Shown piece by piece: positions 33,438-45,630 of a stretch of DNA of 64,000 nucleotides. Source of the stretch: Bidens hawaiensis (Eukaryota; Streptophyta; Magnoliopsida; Asterales; Asteraceae); assembly GCA_021521415.1 (NCBI GenBank), contig JAIQDT010000027.1, positions 5,355,001 through 5,419,000 on the forward strand. Direction: 5' to 3'. The stretch's first letter is position 1, and the number at the start of each line of letters is the position of its first letter. Both the position numbers and the translations under genes were made by a program. A model generated the notes under the pieces. It was given only the letters and a program-made list of their open reading frames with translations. It did no database searches and had not been told where the DNA came from.

Positions 33438-33596
33438 ATTGGAACACCTTAGCTGTCCCAGAACACTTCTAAAGTTACATTCACTTAGTCAAAATAAAAA
33501 TCAAATCAAAGTCAAATTACAAATTCATAAAGTCAAATCATTGCATATTCAAAATATGTTCGTTGACATTACAAAGCAAATCTTATTCTAAGATCT

Positions 33597-36500
33597 TCAT
33601 CTTCTTCTTGCATCATAGGCTACTTGTCTTTTATTAACTATTACCGTTCCTGCCTTTTGCTGAAAGATGGACAGGATTTGGTAATGAGGGTGACTCTTAG
33701 AAACAGTCATATCCCTTATATCCCTCAGATCTTCATTGTGTAGAAAAGTCAGGTCTTCATTATTCCTGATTATGCCCAAGATAAGTCCATCTGAATTTCG
33801 AAGAATATAGTGGCCATCAATTTCCTTGTATTCAATTTCAGCAATGATGCCATTCTTCTGGACAATATAGTTTGGGCGTGTCATTCTTCTCCTCATGTTT
33901 ATGCGGGTATTCATGTTGGAGAAGGGATTGTTGTCTCGACTTTTAATAAATAATTATGTTCTGCATCCCTTATCCTTCTCATTCGTGTCAATCTCCTGCT
34001 TCTCTCATGCTTGGTTAGTTCCCATTTCTTCTTCTGATTCAGCAATGGAAACCCCTTTTCAACTTCACTTCTTAAATACTTTGAAAGCTCATTTTGTTGT
34101 ATTCCGTCCATCTTTCTACTGTCATGATAATCATACAAATCAAGATTGGCCATCTTCTCCAACAGCTCTCTTTTGAACTCTGCAAAGTCATCTTTGAATA
34201 TAATGTCTCTCAATTGTCTGCTCTTCATAACCACCTTCAAAGATTGAGAGACTGAGTCATAGTATAGAGTCATAGGTAGATCCACATCAGATTGTTGTCT
34301 TGTCTCTCTTTGGGATCCTGCTCTGCTTGACTCACTCCTGCTTGGTGATGGGTGTTGCCTTGAGGCAGAGGGCCTAGTTGGAATAGACTTCATGGGTTTG
34401 CTAGGCCCTGGTACAGCAAAAGCTTTATTTTACATAGATTCAGTTAGCTCAGCAGGATAGTTGATAAGGTATGCAAAGTTTTCACCAGCATCTCTGTAAA
34501 GTCTTGTAATCATTTCAACTATCCTTGGATTATTCAATAGCCTCGCAGGCACAAATCTTCCTTCAATAAAGCTTCTGGGTTTTTCACCCTCCAACAAAAC
34601 TTTCTCCCACTCAGCCTTCTGCACATAAAATAGTTCTTTCAAGTGATCTTTATCTAGTGCATTAAAGGCATTCACATCCATTCCTTTTTGATTCACCATT
34701 ATACCCCTTAGAATTTGAATCATTTCTTCATTCTCCCATGAAACTATAGGTTCATCCATTTGTTCTTCTTTAATTTCCACTGGGATAGGGGTTTCTTCAG
34801 TTTCAGACCTTTTAGATTCTTTCTCAACCTTCTGCTTCTTTCTCAATGTTATGATTCTTCTTTTCTTTTTGGTAGGCTCAGGTTGTTCTTCCCTTAACTG
34901 CCTAATGGATAACTCAGGTTGAACTCTCTTTAACTTGTCTTTCTATTGCAGTCTGTTATAATGAGAGTCAATGGCAATTTTAGAAAGGCTATTCACTAAT
35001 TCTGGTGACATACCCTTATCCAACAGATATCCACATTTACCACCAAACTTCTTTCTCAATTTATGAAGCTTTTCAGCCAGTTCAGCTTCCCTTGCAAAAT
35101 TTTTCTTTTTCATCTTTTGCAACAGCTTCTCTGGTGTTGTTGTATGCTTCTCTAAGTTTCTCAAACTTGAAATGAGTCAAATCTTTTTCAGAGTGGCCAT
35201 GACGTCTCAAATATTCTCTATACTTCTGACTGTCTCTCTTCTTTTTTCTGCATTTGCTTCTTAATGATGTCCCTTTCTCTATCCAATTTTCTTTGCAGCT
35301 CATCATCATTCAAAGAAACTAGATCTTCAAAACTAAGGGGGTGTTTGACCTAGCTTTTATTTTTAAGCTTATGCTTATATATAAAACTAGCTTATAGTTT
35401 TTTTTCTATTATTTGATAACTTTTTAAGTGTTTGGATTAGCTTATATTCTAAATGTTAAATATGTGTCTTAATAAGCTGTTAAATCCAACATCTTTAACT
35501 TGTTAGAGTAATAATTACTAATCTACCACCATTTAAGGACAAATGAGTAATTTACACCCTTAAACAAATAAGCTTCATAAAATAAGCTAAAAAACCATCT
35601 TAAAATAAGCTTCTTCAAATGAGCTTATATAAGCTAATAAGCATAAGCTTAAAAGGCTAAGTCAAACACCAAATTAAGCTTATTTTGTAAAAAAAAAAGC
35701 TAAAAAAGCTATAAGCCTTGTTAAAAAAGCTAGGCAAACACCCCCTAAATCCATGATTCATCAGTTTAATTACCAGAGGATTATTCTTTTTGTCATCAAT
35801 CAAGCTTTGCTGAATGTTTGCCCTTTGATCTTCTGTTATTGTTACTTGTGGGGACGCAACATAAACATTTTCATTAACTTTACCCTGATCATTAACATCA
35901 TCATCATCGGATGCATCATCCTCCTCTGTTGATTCATTCACAGCATCAATTTTTGGTTCATTTAGAGTTGGAGTATCAGCAACTGGAATGTTTGGAACTC
36001 CTTGAACTACTTCCTCAGGCCTCAACATTTGAAGAGGAACCAGCCTAAGAGGACTTGCTTGCTCATCTGGGGTCTCAACAAAGTATTGGTTCTTATCATC
36101 CCACTTCCCCTTTTTAACAGATTCAGCTTCACCAGCTTTATCATAATCATCAGGTCTGAGCCTTTTTCTTGTATATTTCTTGCCATATCTTGCATCATCC
36201 GTACACTCCCAACCAAATGGGTTTTGTCTTATATCTTCTTTAATTTGTTCAGCCTATTTCTTAGCAAAAAGTTAGGCAATAGATCCACTAACTTCTTCAT
36301 AATTTAGCTCCATATCCAAGTCATTTACTGGCTCAACTGTTGAATTTGTTTCAATTTGGGGCTGATTTTGAGATTGACTAAATTTTCTCACTACCATGGC
36401 AAGTGAATTATCAACTTCTTCAGTCCTCTTTAGATTAATCAAGGTCTCAATCACCTCTTGATCATCGTCCTCTTCCTGATCTAAAGTTTTTGTAATGTTA

Positions 36501-38776
36501 GCCTGCTCAATCAATGTCTCCTGCTCTGCCAGCTCTTCTGTAGTTAGGGTTCGGGCAATGTGTTCCCTCTCCCTTGTTTCGTTCATTACTTGTTCTAGTC
36601 TTCTGGCAGCAGCAACAACAACAACATCTACTTCCTCTTCCTCCTTATAGGCCCATTCTCCTTCTCAGCAATGGCTTTGCCTTTAGCTAGTCTTCTTTTC
36701 TTATCACTCTCAGTTTCAGAAGGAAAATCATCAATGTCTTTCTCCTATTGATTTATTTCATCATCAAGCTCTACCTTCTTGGAACTTTCTTCAAATGTTT
36801 CTGGTTCAGTCAGTATGAGTTCCTTAGTAGCAGCACCTTCATCAATCAGAGCATATGTTTGCACGTCAGTTGCAGTCATCATATATGTCATTACATCAGT
36901 TGCTATATCTGTTGCAGTCATAGGATCTGCTGCAACATCAGTTGGTATATTAGTTGCAACATCAGTAGTAGCTACATTCTCATCAATCATATTTTCAGCT
37001 TCATATTCTACACCCTTTTCATTTCTCACAAACTCATCATCCTCTCTATCCACAACATTCAATACTTCATTATTGACATCATAGTTTTGTTCTTCTCTCT
37101 CAGATAAATCTACTTCATATTCTTCATCTAATATTCTTCTTTCACCACTAACCTCATCATCACTTTTATCATAATCATTTAATATACAAATTAAACCATC
37201 ATTATTAGTTGACTTTACACCTGCATCTTCCATCACATCATCATTAGTACCAGCAGCATCAGTTGGCTCAATAATATTCTCCCCTTGTTTTGGGGCAGCT
37301 GAGGTCTTCTCAACCTCCTGCTCCAGGGTTTGAATTCGTGAATGGGCTAGGGCCAACTGAGATTTTAACTCCACTTTCTCTGTTCTTAACTCATCATTCT
37401 CATTCCTCAACTTTACTGTTTCATTTATCAAATCAAGGTTTCTTTTTTAAAGTTTGGAAATATGGGGAGGTGTAGTGGGTGGTGAGATGTGAAATGGTTC
37501 TGGTAAAGGATTTGAGGTTTTGGTCTGGGTTTGGGTTTGGGTTGTGGTTTAAGGTGGTGTTTGGGTTGGGGTTTGGTGTAAGGTTTCAGTTTGTCTTAGG
37601 GTTAAGATGAGTGTGTGAGTGGGTGGGGATTGGGTGGTTTGGTCATTTAGTTGTGGAGAGGAAGGTGGTGTTTATGGTGGGGTTTGATATGTTTGAGCAA
37701 TTGGTGATATGGTGGGTAGGGTGGTGTTTGTGGTGGAGTGCCACATGGTGTAGTTGGTGGTGTAGGTATGGGTTGAGACTCCCCCTGATCTTGTAATATA
37801 TCATCAAAATTGCCTTCACCTCCTCCTTCATTACCATCATCATTATCATCATCATCAACTGAACCATCATCATCTCCTGAATCATCACTGTCACTCTCAT
37901 CATCTTCTTCATCATCATCATTATCTTCATCCTCACTCTCCTAATCCTGTTCTTCCTCAGATAATATCTCATGAAAATGAGGAATTTCAATAATCAACCA
38001 TCAGCCATGGTAAATCTTCATACACTTCATCGGGATTGAATCTGCTTGTGCTGCTTAGAGTTGCAATCCTTTAGTATGTATCTGGATCTTGTAACACATC
38101 AATGACTCCAGTAGCAGGCAATCCCTCCAACTCTTTATTGAAGATGATTTGTAAGAACCTGGGATGGGCTAAGAATTTACCTTTGTTTGCCTTTTTCAAG
38201 TTGCTCACAAGTCCTTCGAAGATCAATCTTGATAAATTGAATGGATATCTAAACATAATAGCAATTATGGCGTTTTCTAGATCCCGACTCATAAGAGTTC
38301 ATGAGCCTTTTCTAGGGGCAAAACCCTGAATGATGTGGTGTATTAAATATATGTATATGTTGGGGAACATTCCCTTTTGGAATTGTCCGTCGTGTACCAT
38401 CCCCTGATAACCCATCATCTACCCGATTGAATAGTTGGACAGTTGTTAAGTGAATCGGATTTGGATTATCATCATTCAACTGCAAACATTTTTCAATAAG
38501 CCCTTCGTTTATTCGAATCTCTTGATTTGCTACTGTGGCTTCTATTCTTCTCCCATTCACATCTTCATAAAGCCTCGCTGACCGCCAAAAATCAAGTGAG
38601 TGATTTCTGTATATAACTGGGGATTCTGTCAGAGCGAAACATATGAAACTTATGTTTGACCGTTGAAGCCATCTTATTATCACAGCGACTTCTTCATTAT
38701 CCGGAGTGACTTGCAACAAGGCACACATGTTGTGCTTGTGCTCAAAGATATATCTTGGTTGGTCATCATCCGCCAT
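33597..38776 (-). pseudogene. Element C aORF, disrupted by mutations and a MITE
   Basis: The ATG at 38776 directly follows TTTGCAGAT, a likely splice acceptor. The N-domain contains HKHNMCALLQVTPDNEE, VIYRNHSLDFW, RRIEATVANQEIR, CLQLNDDNPNPIHLT and LAHPRFLQIIFN. Acidic Asp/Glu runs (about 37,800-37,940), a Pro/Thr-rich segment and long coiled-coil stretches follow. The C-terminus contains NYIVQKNGIIAEIEYKE, GHYILRNSDG and EDLRDIRD. It is colinear with the B aORF. Stops and frameshifts are scattered throughout, and a 409-bp MITE splits the coding sequence at 35337-35745. No membrane segment is evident. Its role is unknown; it is the only complete-length protein besides gag that this pol-less element could ever have encoded. 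Confidence 0.82.
35337..35745. mobile_element. PIF/Harbinger-like MITE in element C aORF
   Basis: This 409-bp element has terminal inverted repeats of about 25 bp (GGGGGTGTTTG then CCTAGCTTTT, and the inverse at the right end). It is flanked by the 3-bp duplication TAA (35334-35336, 35746-35748). The inside is A/T-rich with repeated AAGCTTAT words and has no ORF. The aORF reading frame is contiguous on either side once the insert is disregarded, so it inserted after C acquired this sequence. Confidence 0.88.
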
Positions 38777-39140
38777 ATCTGCAAACATAAACAAACACAT
38801 TCAAAGTAGAAATTAGTCCTAAAGTCCACAACTTTAAGCAATTTCAAGTTATACGTTTGAAGAAGATTAAGAGAAATTTCATTAAGAACCTGATCTTCGA
38901 CAAGTTTATAACCTGCACAAGAAACAGAAATTTAGTAATCATGAATAATCAGAGCCCATTATCACCTAATCGTGGTCGGAAAACATTTAATTAAAGCTTA
39001 CCAAGTCGGATAGTGAGGGCTAATAAATTAGGGTTAGGATTATGATGAATACGATAAATCGGTTTAGGTTTTTCAGAGAGTAATCGGTGGAAGGAGAGAG
39101 AGAGAGGGAAAATAATGTTGAAAAACTTCTCTCATTCCCT

Positions 39141-39150
39141 CTTATATACC
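39141..39150 (-). promoter_or_regulatory. TATA box of the C aORF promoter
   Basis: The minus strand reads GGTATATAAG followed by AGGGA, 365 bp before the aORF ATG. It matches the G aORF TATA region. Gag homology ends only a few bases upstream (at VVK), so the pol deletion spared the TATA box but removed the linker motif array. Confidence 0.65.
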
Positions 39151-39153
39151 TTT

Positions 39154-41239
39154 TTAACCACAAATTCTCCCTCTTCATTCACTTCTACCATCTTGTACAT
39201 ATCAATGAACTCTTCTTTGTCTTGAAATACATCTCTAAACTGTTGAAGATATCCATCTCTCTTTTCTTTGTCAGCCTAGGGTAAAAAGTTGTTGTTGAAT
39301 GGTGGAGGAACAACATTATACTTATCTTCTTCTTTTACTTTTTTCATTATCCCACAGATGTTTCCTGTAGATACCAAATTCTTCAAGAATTCATTTTCAA
39401 CATGTAGCTTTGTGTTTTGAACCTTCTCTTCAATAATCATCTTTTTCAAACCATCTATCTCAGTTATGTATCTCTGTTGTGCTCTATAGCTGCTAACACA
39501 ATCATCTTCTAAGCTTTTAATTTTCTCTTCACTGATTTGATCACTAGCTTGGTAGCCATTGATTATGCTTTGTTTTCTGAAGCACTCACTCTCTAGCTTG
39601 CCTACTTTTACAGTCAAAGCATCAATTGTTTCATGTAGATTAGTTAGAGAGGTTGAGTGTACCTGAGAAGATGATGTTTCAGCCTCCTTTTCAGCAATAG
39701 CCATCAATGCAACATTTGCACTTATGGTATCATCAGCATGGTCACTCCAATCAAAATTTCCTTCATGCTGAGTGGCAACAGCAAGATTTCCTTGGTTTGT
39801 TGGCTGATTGTTTTTGTTTGGATTGTTTGGGGTATTTTGGGTGTTTTGGTTGTTTCTTTGAAAGCTTTGGTTCTGTGGCACAACTTGTTGATTGTTCATT
39901 GGAGCTTGCTGGAAGTTGTTGAAATTTGAATTGTTTTGGTAGTTGTTGGGGTTGTTGTTGTTGTTGAAGTTGATGTTTCTCTGTTGGTTCTGTTGGTATT
40001 GCAGCTGATTTCTTGGCTGGTTCTGGAACTGATTCATCTGAAAGTTTCTGGTTTGATTGAATTCTCTAGCAAAATGACCAGGCTGTTGGTAGTTGTAACA
40101 AATGGCTTTAGACTTATCAAAACCAATCCTCTCATTAGGCCCTGATAGAAGTGATCTACCAGTCCTGTTGTATAGCCTTTTGCTTCTTAGAGCCAACATA
40201 GCGGCCTGCCACTTGATGTCCATGTCTTCAAGATCATCTGCATCTATTTGTTCCAAGTCATCTTGGATGACACTTGTGTGAATCAAGTTCATAGCAACAA
40301 ATGCATTATATGATTCTGTAAACATGGAGAATAAAGCTTGAGTATCATTCCTTTATGCATTGCTTCCACTACCATAGGGCATATATCCATTTGTCACTGG
40401 GATAGAATCATGGTCATCAATTAGTTGGACATTGAATCTTGCTGGCTTCCTTGGTGATTTGAACTCCCACCAATGAACGATTTAGGTGTTTCAACACTAT
40501 GATCATTTGGTTCCTCAGTGATGGGAATATGTTGTTGATTCTTTGTGGACAGATTTCCCTTGGGTGCAATTAGAGCATTTGACACGTGAAAGCATGGCTT
40601 CTCCTCTTTGATCATTTCGTTTTCGATCATCTCAATCTCAGCAGCTTGGAGAAAACAAATTACATCATCCAACTTAATTGCTTCAAAGTTGGGTTTTTGA
40701 AGGACGAATTTGCTGGCTATGTACCACTCCTTTGGCATTGAGTTCAGCAGCTTTGTGGTCAAATCTAGGTCTGTCATCACATGGTCAGTTGTTCTCAGGT
40801 CATTCATAATTGCCAAAAATCTTTCAATAATTTACTTCAATCTTTCTCCATCCTTGTAATTGAATCTCTCCAGCTGTTGCTTGAGTCTTTGTTTCTTGAT
40901 ATTCTTTAGCTCAGTGTTACCTTCAAACATTTCAAGGATTACATCATACATAGCCTTAGCTGTTGTGTGATGAGCAACCTTGGTTAGGATTTCCCAAGAC
41001 AGTCCTAGCTTGATCATAGCTAAGGCCCTGTCATAAATCTTTCTCATTCTGTCAGTCACAGCTTGATTGGGATTTGCACCATCAGCAACATATGGACCAG
41101 TCCTGATTGAGTTCCACATATCCACATCATTGTAACATACAGCTGCCTCAAACATGACTTTTCATTTGACAAAATTCTCCTGCCCATACAGTCTAGGAGT
41201 TTTTTTAGTGGAAAGCTCTTGCTCTTCAAAACCAGATAT
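39154..41239 (-). pseudogene. Element C gag, 3'-truncated and start-lost
   Basis: It is colinear with the B gag. The start codon is ATA at 41237-41239 where B has ATG. The gag domain shows FEAAVCYNDVDMW, KAMYDVILEMFEG and LLNSMPKEWY. The knuckle reads CYNYQQPGHFAREF, with two Cys ligands lost (Cys to Tyr and Cys to Phe). Further lesions are Trp-to-TGA near 41160, a stop near 40830 and frame changes near 40420 and 40330. The Gln/Asn-rich region and the coiled coil remain. Homology ends at EFVVK, before the second knuckle. Gag from this copy would be non-functional. Confidence 0.85.
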
Positions 41240-41553
41240 TTTAGTATTTTGAAAAGCAGAAACAGAGAATAGCTAAAACAAGTAAAAATCGAGTTTTGAA
41301 GATAATCAGATCTGAGAATCAAATCTTCATATCTGATATCTCTGGTTCGATAGGAGCAAGCTTAAGTAATAAAGATGAATACTTTAATTGAAATAAGGAA
41401 AATAAAACACTGGAAATTTGTAGATGTAGAAAAGAATGAAGAATTAGAGCAGCTGACGTCAGACTTCAATGAAACAGTGTTCTGCTTACGTCATCTTCCT
41501 TATTCAGAACTTCAAATAGCAACAATTTCTTCACCCGAATCAGCAACGAACAA

Positions 41554-41565
41554 GATCTGATACCA
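41554..41565 (-). promoter_or_regulatory. Primer binding site, element C
   Basis: The minus strand reads TGGTATCAGATC, eleven of twelve bases of the initiator tRNA-Met complement, two bases from the LTR. Confidence 0.85.
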
Positions 41566-41567
41566 CT

Positions 41568-42719
41568 TGTCGGTCCAAAATGATCACTCACGCTCACTAT
41601 TAAGTCATAACTCACACAATAAATATGTCGACAAGAGAGTTAATGACAGTTGCTATTTTGGGTAAGAAAACTGTTTGTTAACGGCGGAATCAAAAACAAA
41701 CAGAGTTGTTGCTAGAGGATTAATAAAATGTAACAGACACAAACAATCACTCAAAAGATTTCCATTTATATAAAAGATTTATACAAATGATAATCGATTA
41801 GGGTTTCTTGTTTGGAAAGTTTTATCTGTACAATCCTAGGACAGCCGTCACACTCAATATCAGAGAATATTCGCTCAGAGAAAAGTGGCTAATCCGTAGT
41901 AGGTGTGCCCTAAATTATTCCATTTATAGGCCTGCCACTACCTGACAGCTGTCCCGTCTTCTAGAAACCCTAATGATTAAGACATATTCAAATTACATAT
42001 TCAGAACTATACTAAGTGTAAAAACAGGTCTTCCGGGTAGACTTTGTATTACTTGTCTTCTCCGAGTAGGCATTGTGCCTTTGTCTTATACAAGTAGACC
42101 TGGTAACCTTGAAGTGTGCTTGGGAACAGTTCTCCGGGTAGACTTTACTTAGATTATTTTCCTAAGAAAATACTCACCTAGCAGACTTCAAGCTTTTTGA
42201 TCATATCAAACTTTTCCCGACATGATCTAACGAGAAACCTTGTTCTTCAGAGATCCTTTCAACTCCTTGCTAGTGAATAACTTATTATAGAAGCAAAGTG
42301 TGCTGGTAACACTATTGCTTGCTCGGAGTTGAACCTTGCCAGATGAAGTCCTTAGAGATTCTTTATCTTCCATCAAGCATGCCCCGGCCACTATTTTATT
42401 AATGAATACCTTGCCCGATCTTCCAAATACTTGGCTTCAAGAGCTTGGTTAGCCAAGAGCCTACTCGGAAGTAAACCCTGCTTGGCTATGAAAAACAACT
42501 TTGCTAGATATAGTGAACCCTGCTCAGATTGACACTAAAGAAGACTTCTAGAAGTTAACCTTGCCCGAAGGACAAAATACCTTGCTAGGTCAAGTAAACC
42601 TTGCCCGGGAGTCCAAGTGTGCTCGGATTCCATACATATCCATTTCTGGGGAGGTTGAGAAAATTCCAATCTTCCTTAATTATCCTTATGTCATTTCAAG
42701 TCAAATTCTTGACTCAACA
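41568..42719 (-). mobile_element. Element C 5' LTR
   Basis: It is 1,152 bp and is the partner of 32274-33426. Differences between the two are denser in the last 250 bp than in the first 700 bp. Confidence 0.88.
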
Positions 42720-42724
42720 CATTT

Positions 42725-43141
42725 TGATTGATTGATTAATTGTGGACGGATAAATTTCAATCAAGTTACACGTTTTCATTTTGCTGCATAAATAGTTTCT
42801 ATGTGTATGTGCATGGTGGCTGTATAAGGTTGTGAGCATTTGGACATATAACTTTTGTTGAGGGTTTACATATTGGACAAATAAATGGATTAACAATTAC
42901 GTGTTGCCGCATAAATTTGCTTGTGTACGTATAAGCTGTTATACGGAGACTTTGTCCGTATAAGATTGTTGGTATAACGCGTATAAGTTTTTATTTATAA
43001 GGTGGTATACGTTGTATAAGTGTTTGCCCGTATAACTGGGTTATACGCTACATTTTTGGCATATAAACTGGTTTGTCTGTATTAGGGTATTACATTCACG
43101 TACGTGCTGATTTTTTAGATTTACGTGCAAATTTGAAGATA
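42725..43141 (+). other. Element H leader, part 2
   Basis: The leader continues after element C. It contains repeated GTATAAG, CCGTATAAG, GTTATACG and CTTATA-type words (42930-43070), the same motif family as in part 1 and in the H LTR (44590-44632). Confidence 0.65.
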
Positions 43142-44240
43142 ATGGATTATTCAAGTTCGTTTAACGAAGAAAATATTTTGAGAAAAAATCGAAGGCAAGC
43201 TTCAAAGAGGAAATTCGATATGTTTGATATATTGACTGAAGAATCGTTTGATTCGTTAATCAATCGATATTGTGAGCTTGTTTACAAAATGAAACATATC
43301 AGGATTGAGAAAATCAAGTTAGACTACATTGACATGTTGGAAGATACGCTCGTTGAGACGTCACCTGAAGTTTGGGATACATTCGTTATAGCAATTCAAT
43401 CATACCCCAATTCATGCAAATTTTCTAAGTTCAGCGAGAAGATAAAGAATCACGTATCATTTTTAATATCTGAAGAACCATCATTACCAGAAATTGAAAA
43501 CACTCCAATATTCGGTGATAATGGTGATTCAGAATATGATGAAGAGTTGGTTTTAGAATCATTGTTGGAGTTCAAAGTTCAAAAAAAAGCCGAGGAAGCT
43601 AAATCTTGTGAAAACTTTGAGTACAAAGAGTTAAAAACTCACACTGACTCGTTACTAGATGAGCTTAATCGAGTTAAGGAAGCTTATGATCAACTTTAAA
43701 AACGCGAAAACACACTTTTGATGAAGCTTTATCAAAATGGAAAAAAAAAATAAACAAATTCATTGCCGAGAATGTTGCACTTAAACAGGAATTGCAAGCT
43801 GTTAAGAGTGAGCAAGTTAATAAGGTTGCATTTATTCATGATATGACATCTGAGAGCAAGAAAGAAATTCAATACCAAAATCAACCCAATAAGGATCTCT
43901 GTGTTCAAAAAGACAAACATAAATGAACAAAGAAATCTTCTTGGTACAAGAATAGTTCTAAGTTTGTTTACATTCCAAAATCAGAGGTGGGCAACCAAGA
44001 TGTTCTGGAAACAGAAAAACAAAAATTTCAAATTTCATAATTCAAAAATACGAGCTCAAATGTCCAATCAGATATTCCAAAGGGTCCTCTGAAACAAACG
44101 TTCAGCACAAAAGACGATACCGTTAAAGGTGTTTCAAGGAAGCAAAATGTTCAGAAAGTTGATTTGAAAGATTGTGATGGGAAAAAATTTGAAAAGGTGA
44201 AATTTTATGTGAAAAGATCCACTTCAAAGTTATATCATTG
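43142..44240 (+). pseudogene. Element H gag, degenerate 3' half
   Basis: The intact first part (43142-43699, 185 codons, MDYSSSFNEEN) contains a gag-like segment (VETSPEVWDTFVIAI then CKFSKFSEKIKNH) and an acidic coiled-coil region. After the TAA at 43697-43699, coding-like sequence continues with stops and frameshifts (ENVALKQELQ, SSKFVYIPKSE) to about 44240. No pol or aORF follows: the 3' end of the element begins about 100 bp later. Gag identity rests on layout and composition more than on a clean motif, and no zinc knuckle is visible. Confidence 0.6.
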
Positions 44241-44349
44241 ATCATTAAGAAAAAGGATTCATCCATCAATTTGATGTTGAAAAAGACATATCCCTCAAAT
44301 CCGAAAGTTCAGAAAATTCAACAGGTATACATGTCGATTCTTAAAGCTT

Positions 44350-44438
44350 AAGGAGGAGTGTGTTAGACTAGCAAGACGATAGGGGGAGATGACTTGAAGA
44401 TCGAGTTTGTTAGTCTAACAAATATCCGAGGGGGAGTC
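44350..44438 (+). promoter_or_regulatory. Three polypurine tracts, element H
   Basis: AAGGAGGAG (about 44350), TAGGGGGAGA (about 44381) and GAGGGGGAG (about 44429) occur in sequence. The first is followed by TGTGTTAG and the last by TCTGTTAG, the LTR start. Multiple PPTs have been reported for Sireviruses. Confidence 0.75.
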
Positions 44439-44848
44439 TGTTAGAGCATAAACGTCTACTACTTAGACACCAAGACCAAGCAGTATCCAATTGGGGTTTG
44501 TTAGAGCATTTTTGTCTATCGCTAGGTCTTGGATTGGTTAAACGAGCTAATATTGTTAGATATGTTGTAAAGAACATATAAGTTTGGTAAACGTATAAGC
44601 TTATATGGGCGTATAAGCTTATACGCCACACCCACTTATACAGTCCATAGGGTTTTAGTACACTTAGAAATTCTCTAGTAATCATTTTGTAATCTTCGAG
44701 AGAGAAATCTTTAGAGAGAGAAAGCTTTCATGTCATATCAATAATAAAGAATCATATTGTGAATTGTCATGTGTTTATCCCTTTGCTTAGTGTTTTCCGC
44801 CATTGATCATCGTATAGTAAACATAACGTGATTACGATCCATCTAACG
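44439..44848 (+). mobile_element. Element H 3' LTR
   Basis: It starts TGTTAGAGCATAAACG after the last PPT. The end is placed at ATCTAACG (44841-44848), reading ACG where ACA is expected. The start is partly duplicated about 60 bp in (TGTTAGAGCATTTTTG at about 44500). The palindrome GTATAAGCTTATAC (about 44619-44632) and related CGTATAAG words form its motif cluster. Confidence 0.65.
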
Positions 44849-45169
44849 TTCTGGTATATTGTATGTTACCGGATTAACGAGAACTCACTTAGCGTAGCTG
44901 ACTTTTAGTATGCACGTGGGTAAATAGACTGAAGCAGCTAGCTTGAGGGAGACACATGACAGGAACGAGGAAGCTGGCATCTGAAGATTTATCATGATGT
45001 TTAACTAAGATATTTTTATGTTATGTTTTTAAATACAAGTTTGAATGTTTTGTAACAAATGATTGAAGTTTTATTTATTCCGCAAAAGTTTAATGTAACC
45101 CTGATATTCGGAATTGTGTTTATGAGTAAATCCAACGCCAATGTAGGGCACCGGGAACGGGGCCTTACA
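44849..45169 (+). mobile_element. Gypsy element I, 5' LTR remnant
   Basis: It ends GGGGCCTTACA at 45169. Words such as TTTAATGTAACC and TTATTTATTCCGC resemble the ends of the J and K LTRs. The 5' part is missing, replaced by element H. Confidence 0.65.
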
Positions 45170-45172
45170 AGT

Positions 45173-45184
45173 TGGTATCAGACC
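45173..45184 (+). promoter_or_regulatory. Primer binding site, Gypsy I
   Basis: TGGTATCAGACC, one base from the initiator tRNA-Met complement, lies three bases after the LTR end. Confidence 0.8.
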
Positions 45185-45501
45185 ATAAGTTCGAGAGATT
45201 TATGCATCCTACATGCTTAGAGTCGAACAGAGAATGGGACTTAAGTAAGAAAAGAACGAAGATGCCAGTGCAAGAAAGCCATGTGTCACTCAAGCAAGCT
45301 CAGTAAAGGTAAAGTATATGATTAATTTTATGTATAATGTAAGAATGTGTAAGGAAGTTAGCTTAATTACTAGGGATAGGAGTATATTATTGCATGAATG
45401 GTTTGATTGCCTAACTGCCTAGGAGTATAACCAGCACAAATAGACTCACAAGGGGAAGTGTATAGCACACGGAAGGTAACGTGATCAGCTAATCATAGTA
45501 C
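45185..45501 (+). other. Gypsy I leader, no gene seen
   Basis: A/T-rich non-coding sequence between the primer site and the recognisable gag fragment. The N-terminal part of gag is not visible here and seems deleted. Confidence 0.5.
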
Positions 45502-45630
45502 TGGTGGGAGACTGTGGAGCAGAGGAAGACTCGAGAATAGATTAAGGAGATGAGGTGGAAGGACCTGAAGGAGTTGGGGATGAAGCGATTCTGTGTTGAT
45601 GCCAAGGTTGAGAGGGCTGAAACGAAGTTT
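45502..45630 (+). pseudogene. Gypsy I gag fragment, left of D
   Basis: Reads WWETVEQRK, then after a TAG, WKDLKELGMKRFCVDAK and RAETKF, corresponding to the WW...W..F region of the Retrotrans_gag domain. It is interrupted by element D and continues in frame at 60022. Confidence 0.7.

Larger units (their letters stand above)
32274..42719 (-). mobile_element. Element C, complete non-autonomous Copia element (gag + aORF, no pol)
   Basis: The 10.4 kb element has 1.15 kb LTRs flanked by CATTT (32269-32273 and 42720-42724). On the minus strand its order is LTR, PBS, leader, gag, then directly the TATA box and leader of the aORF, aORF, PPT, LTR. Protease, integrase, RT, RNase H and the upstream linker are absent. 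The LTRs are about 97% identical (roughly 35 differences by eye). Confidence 0.88.
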
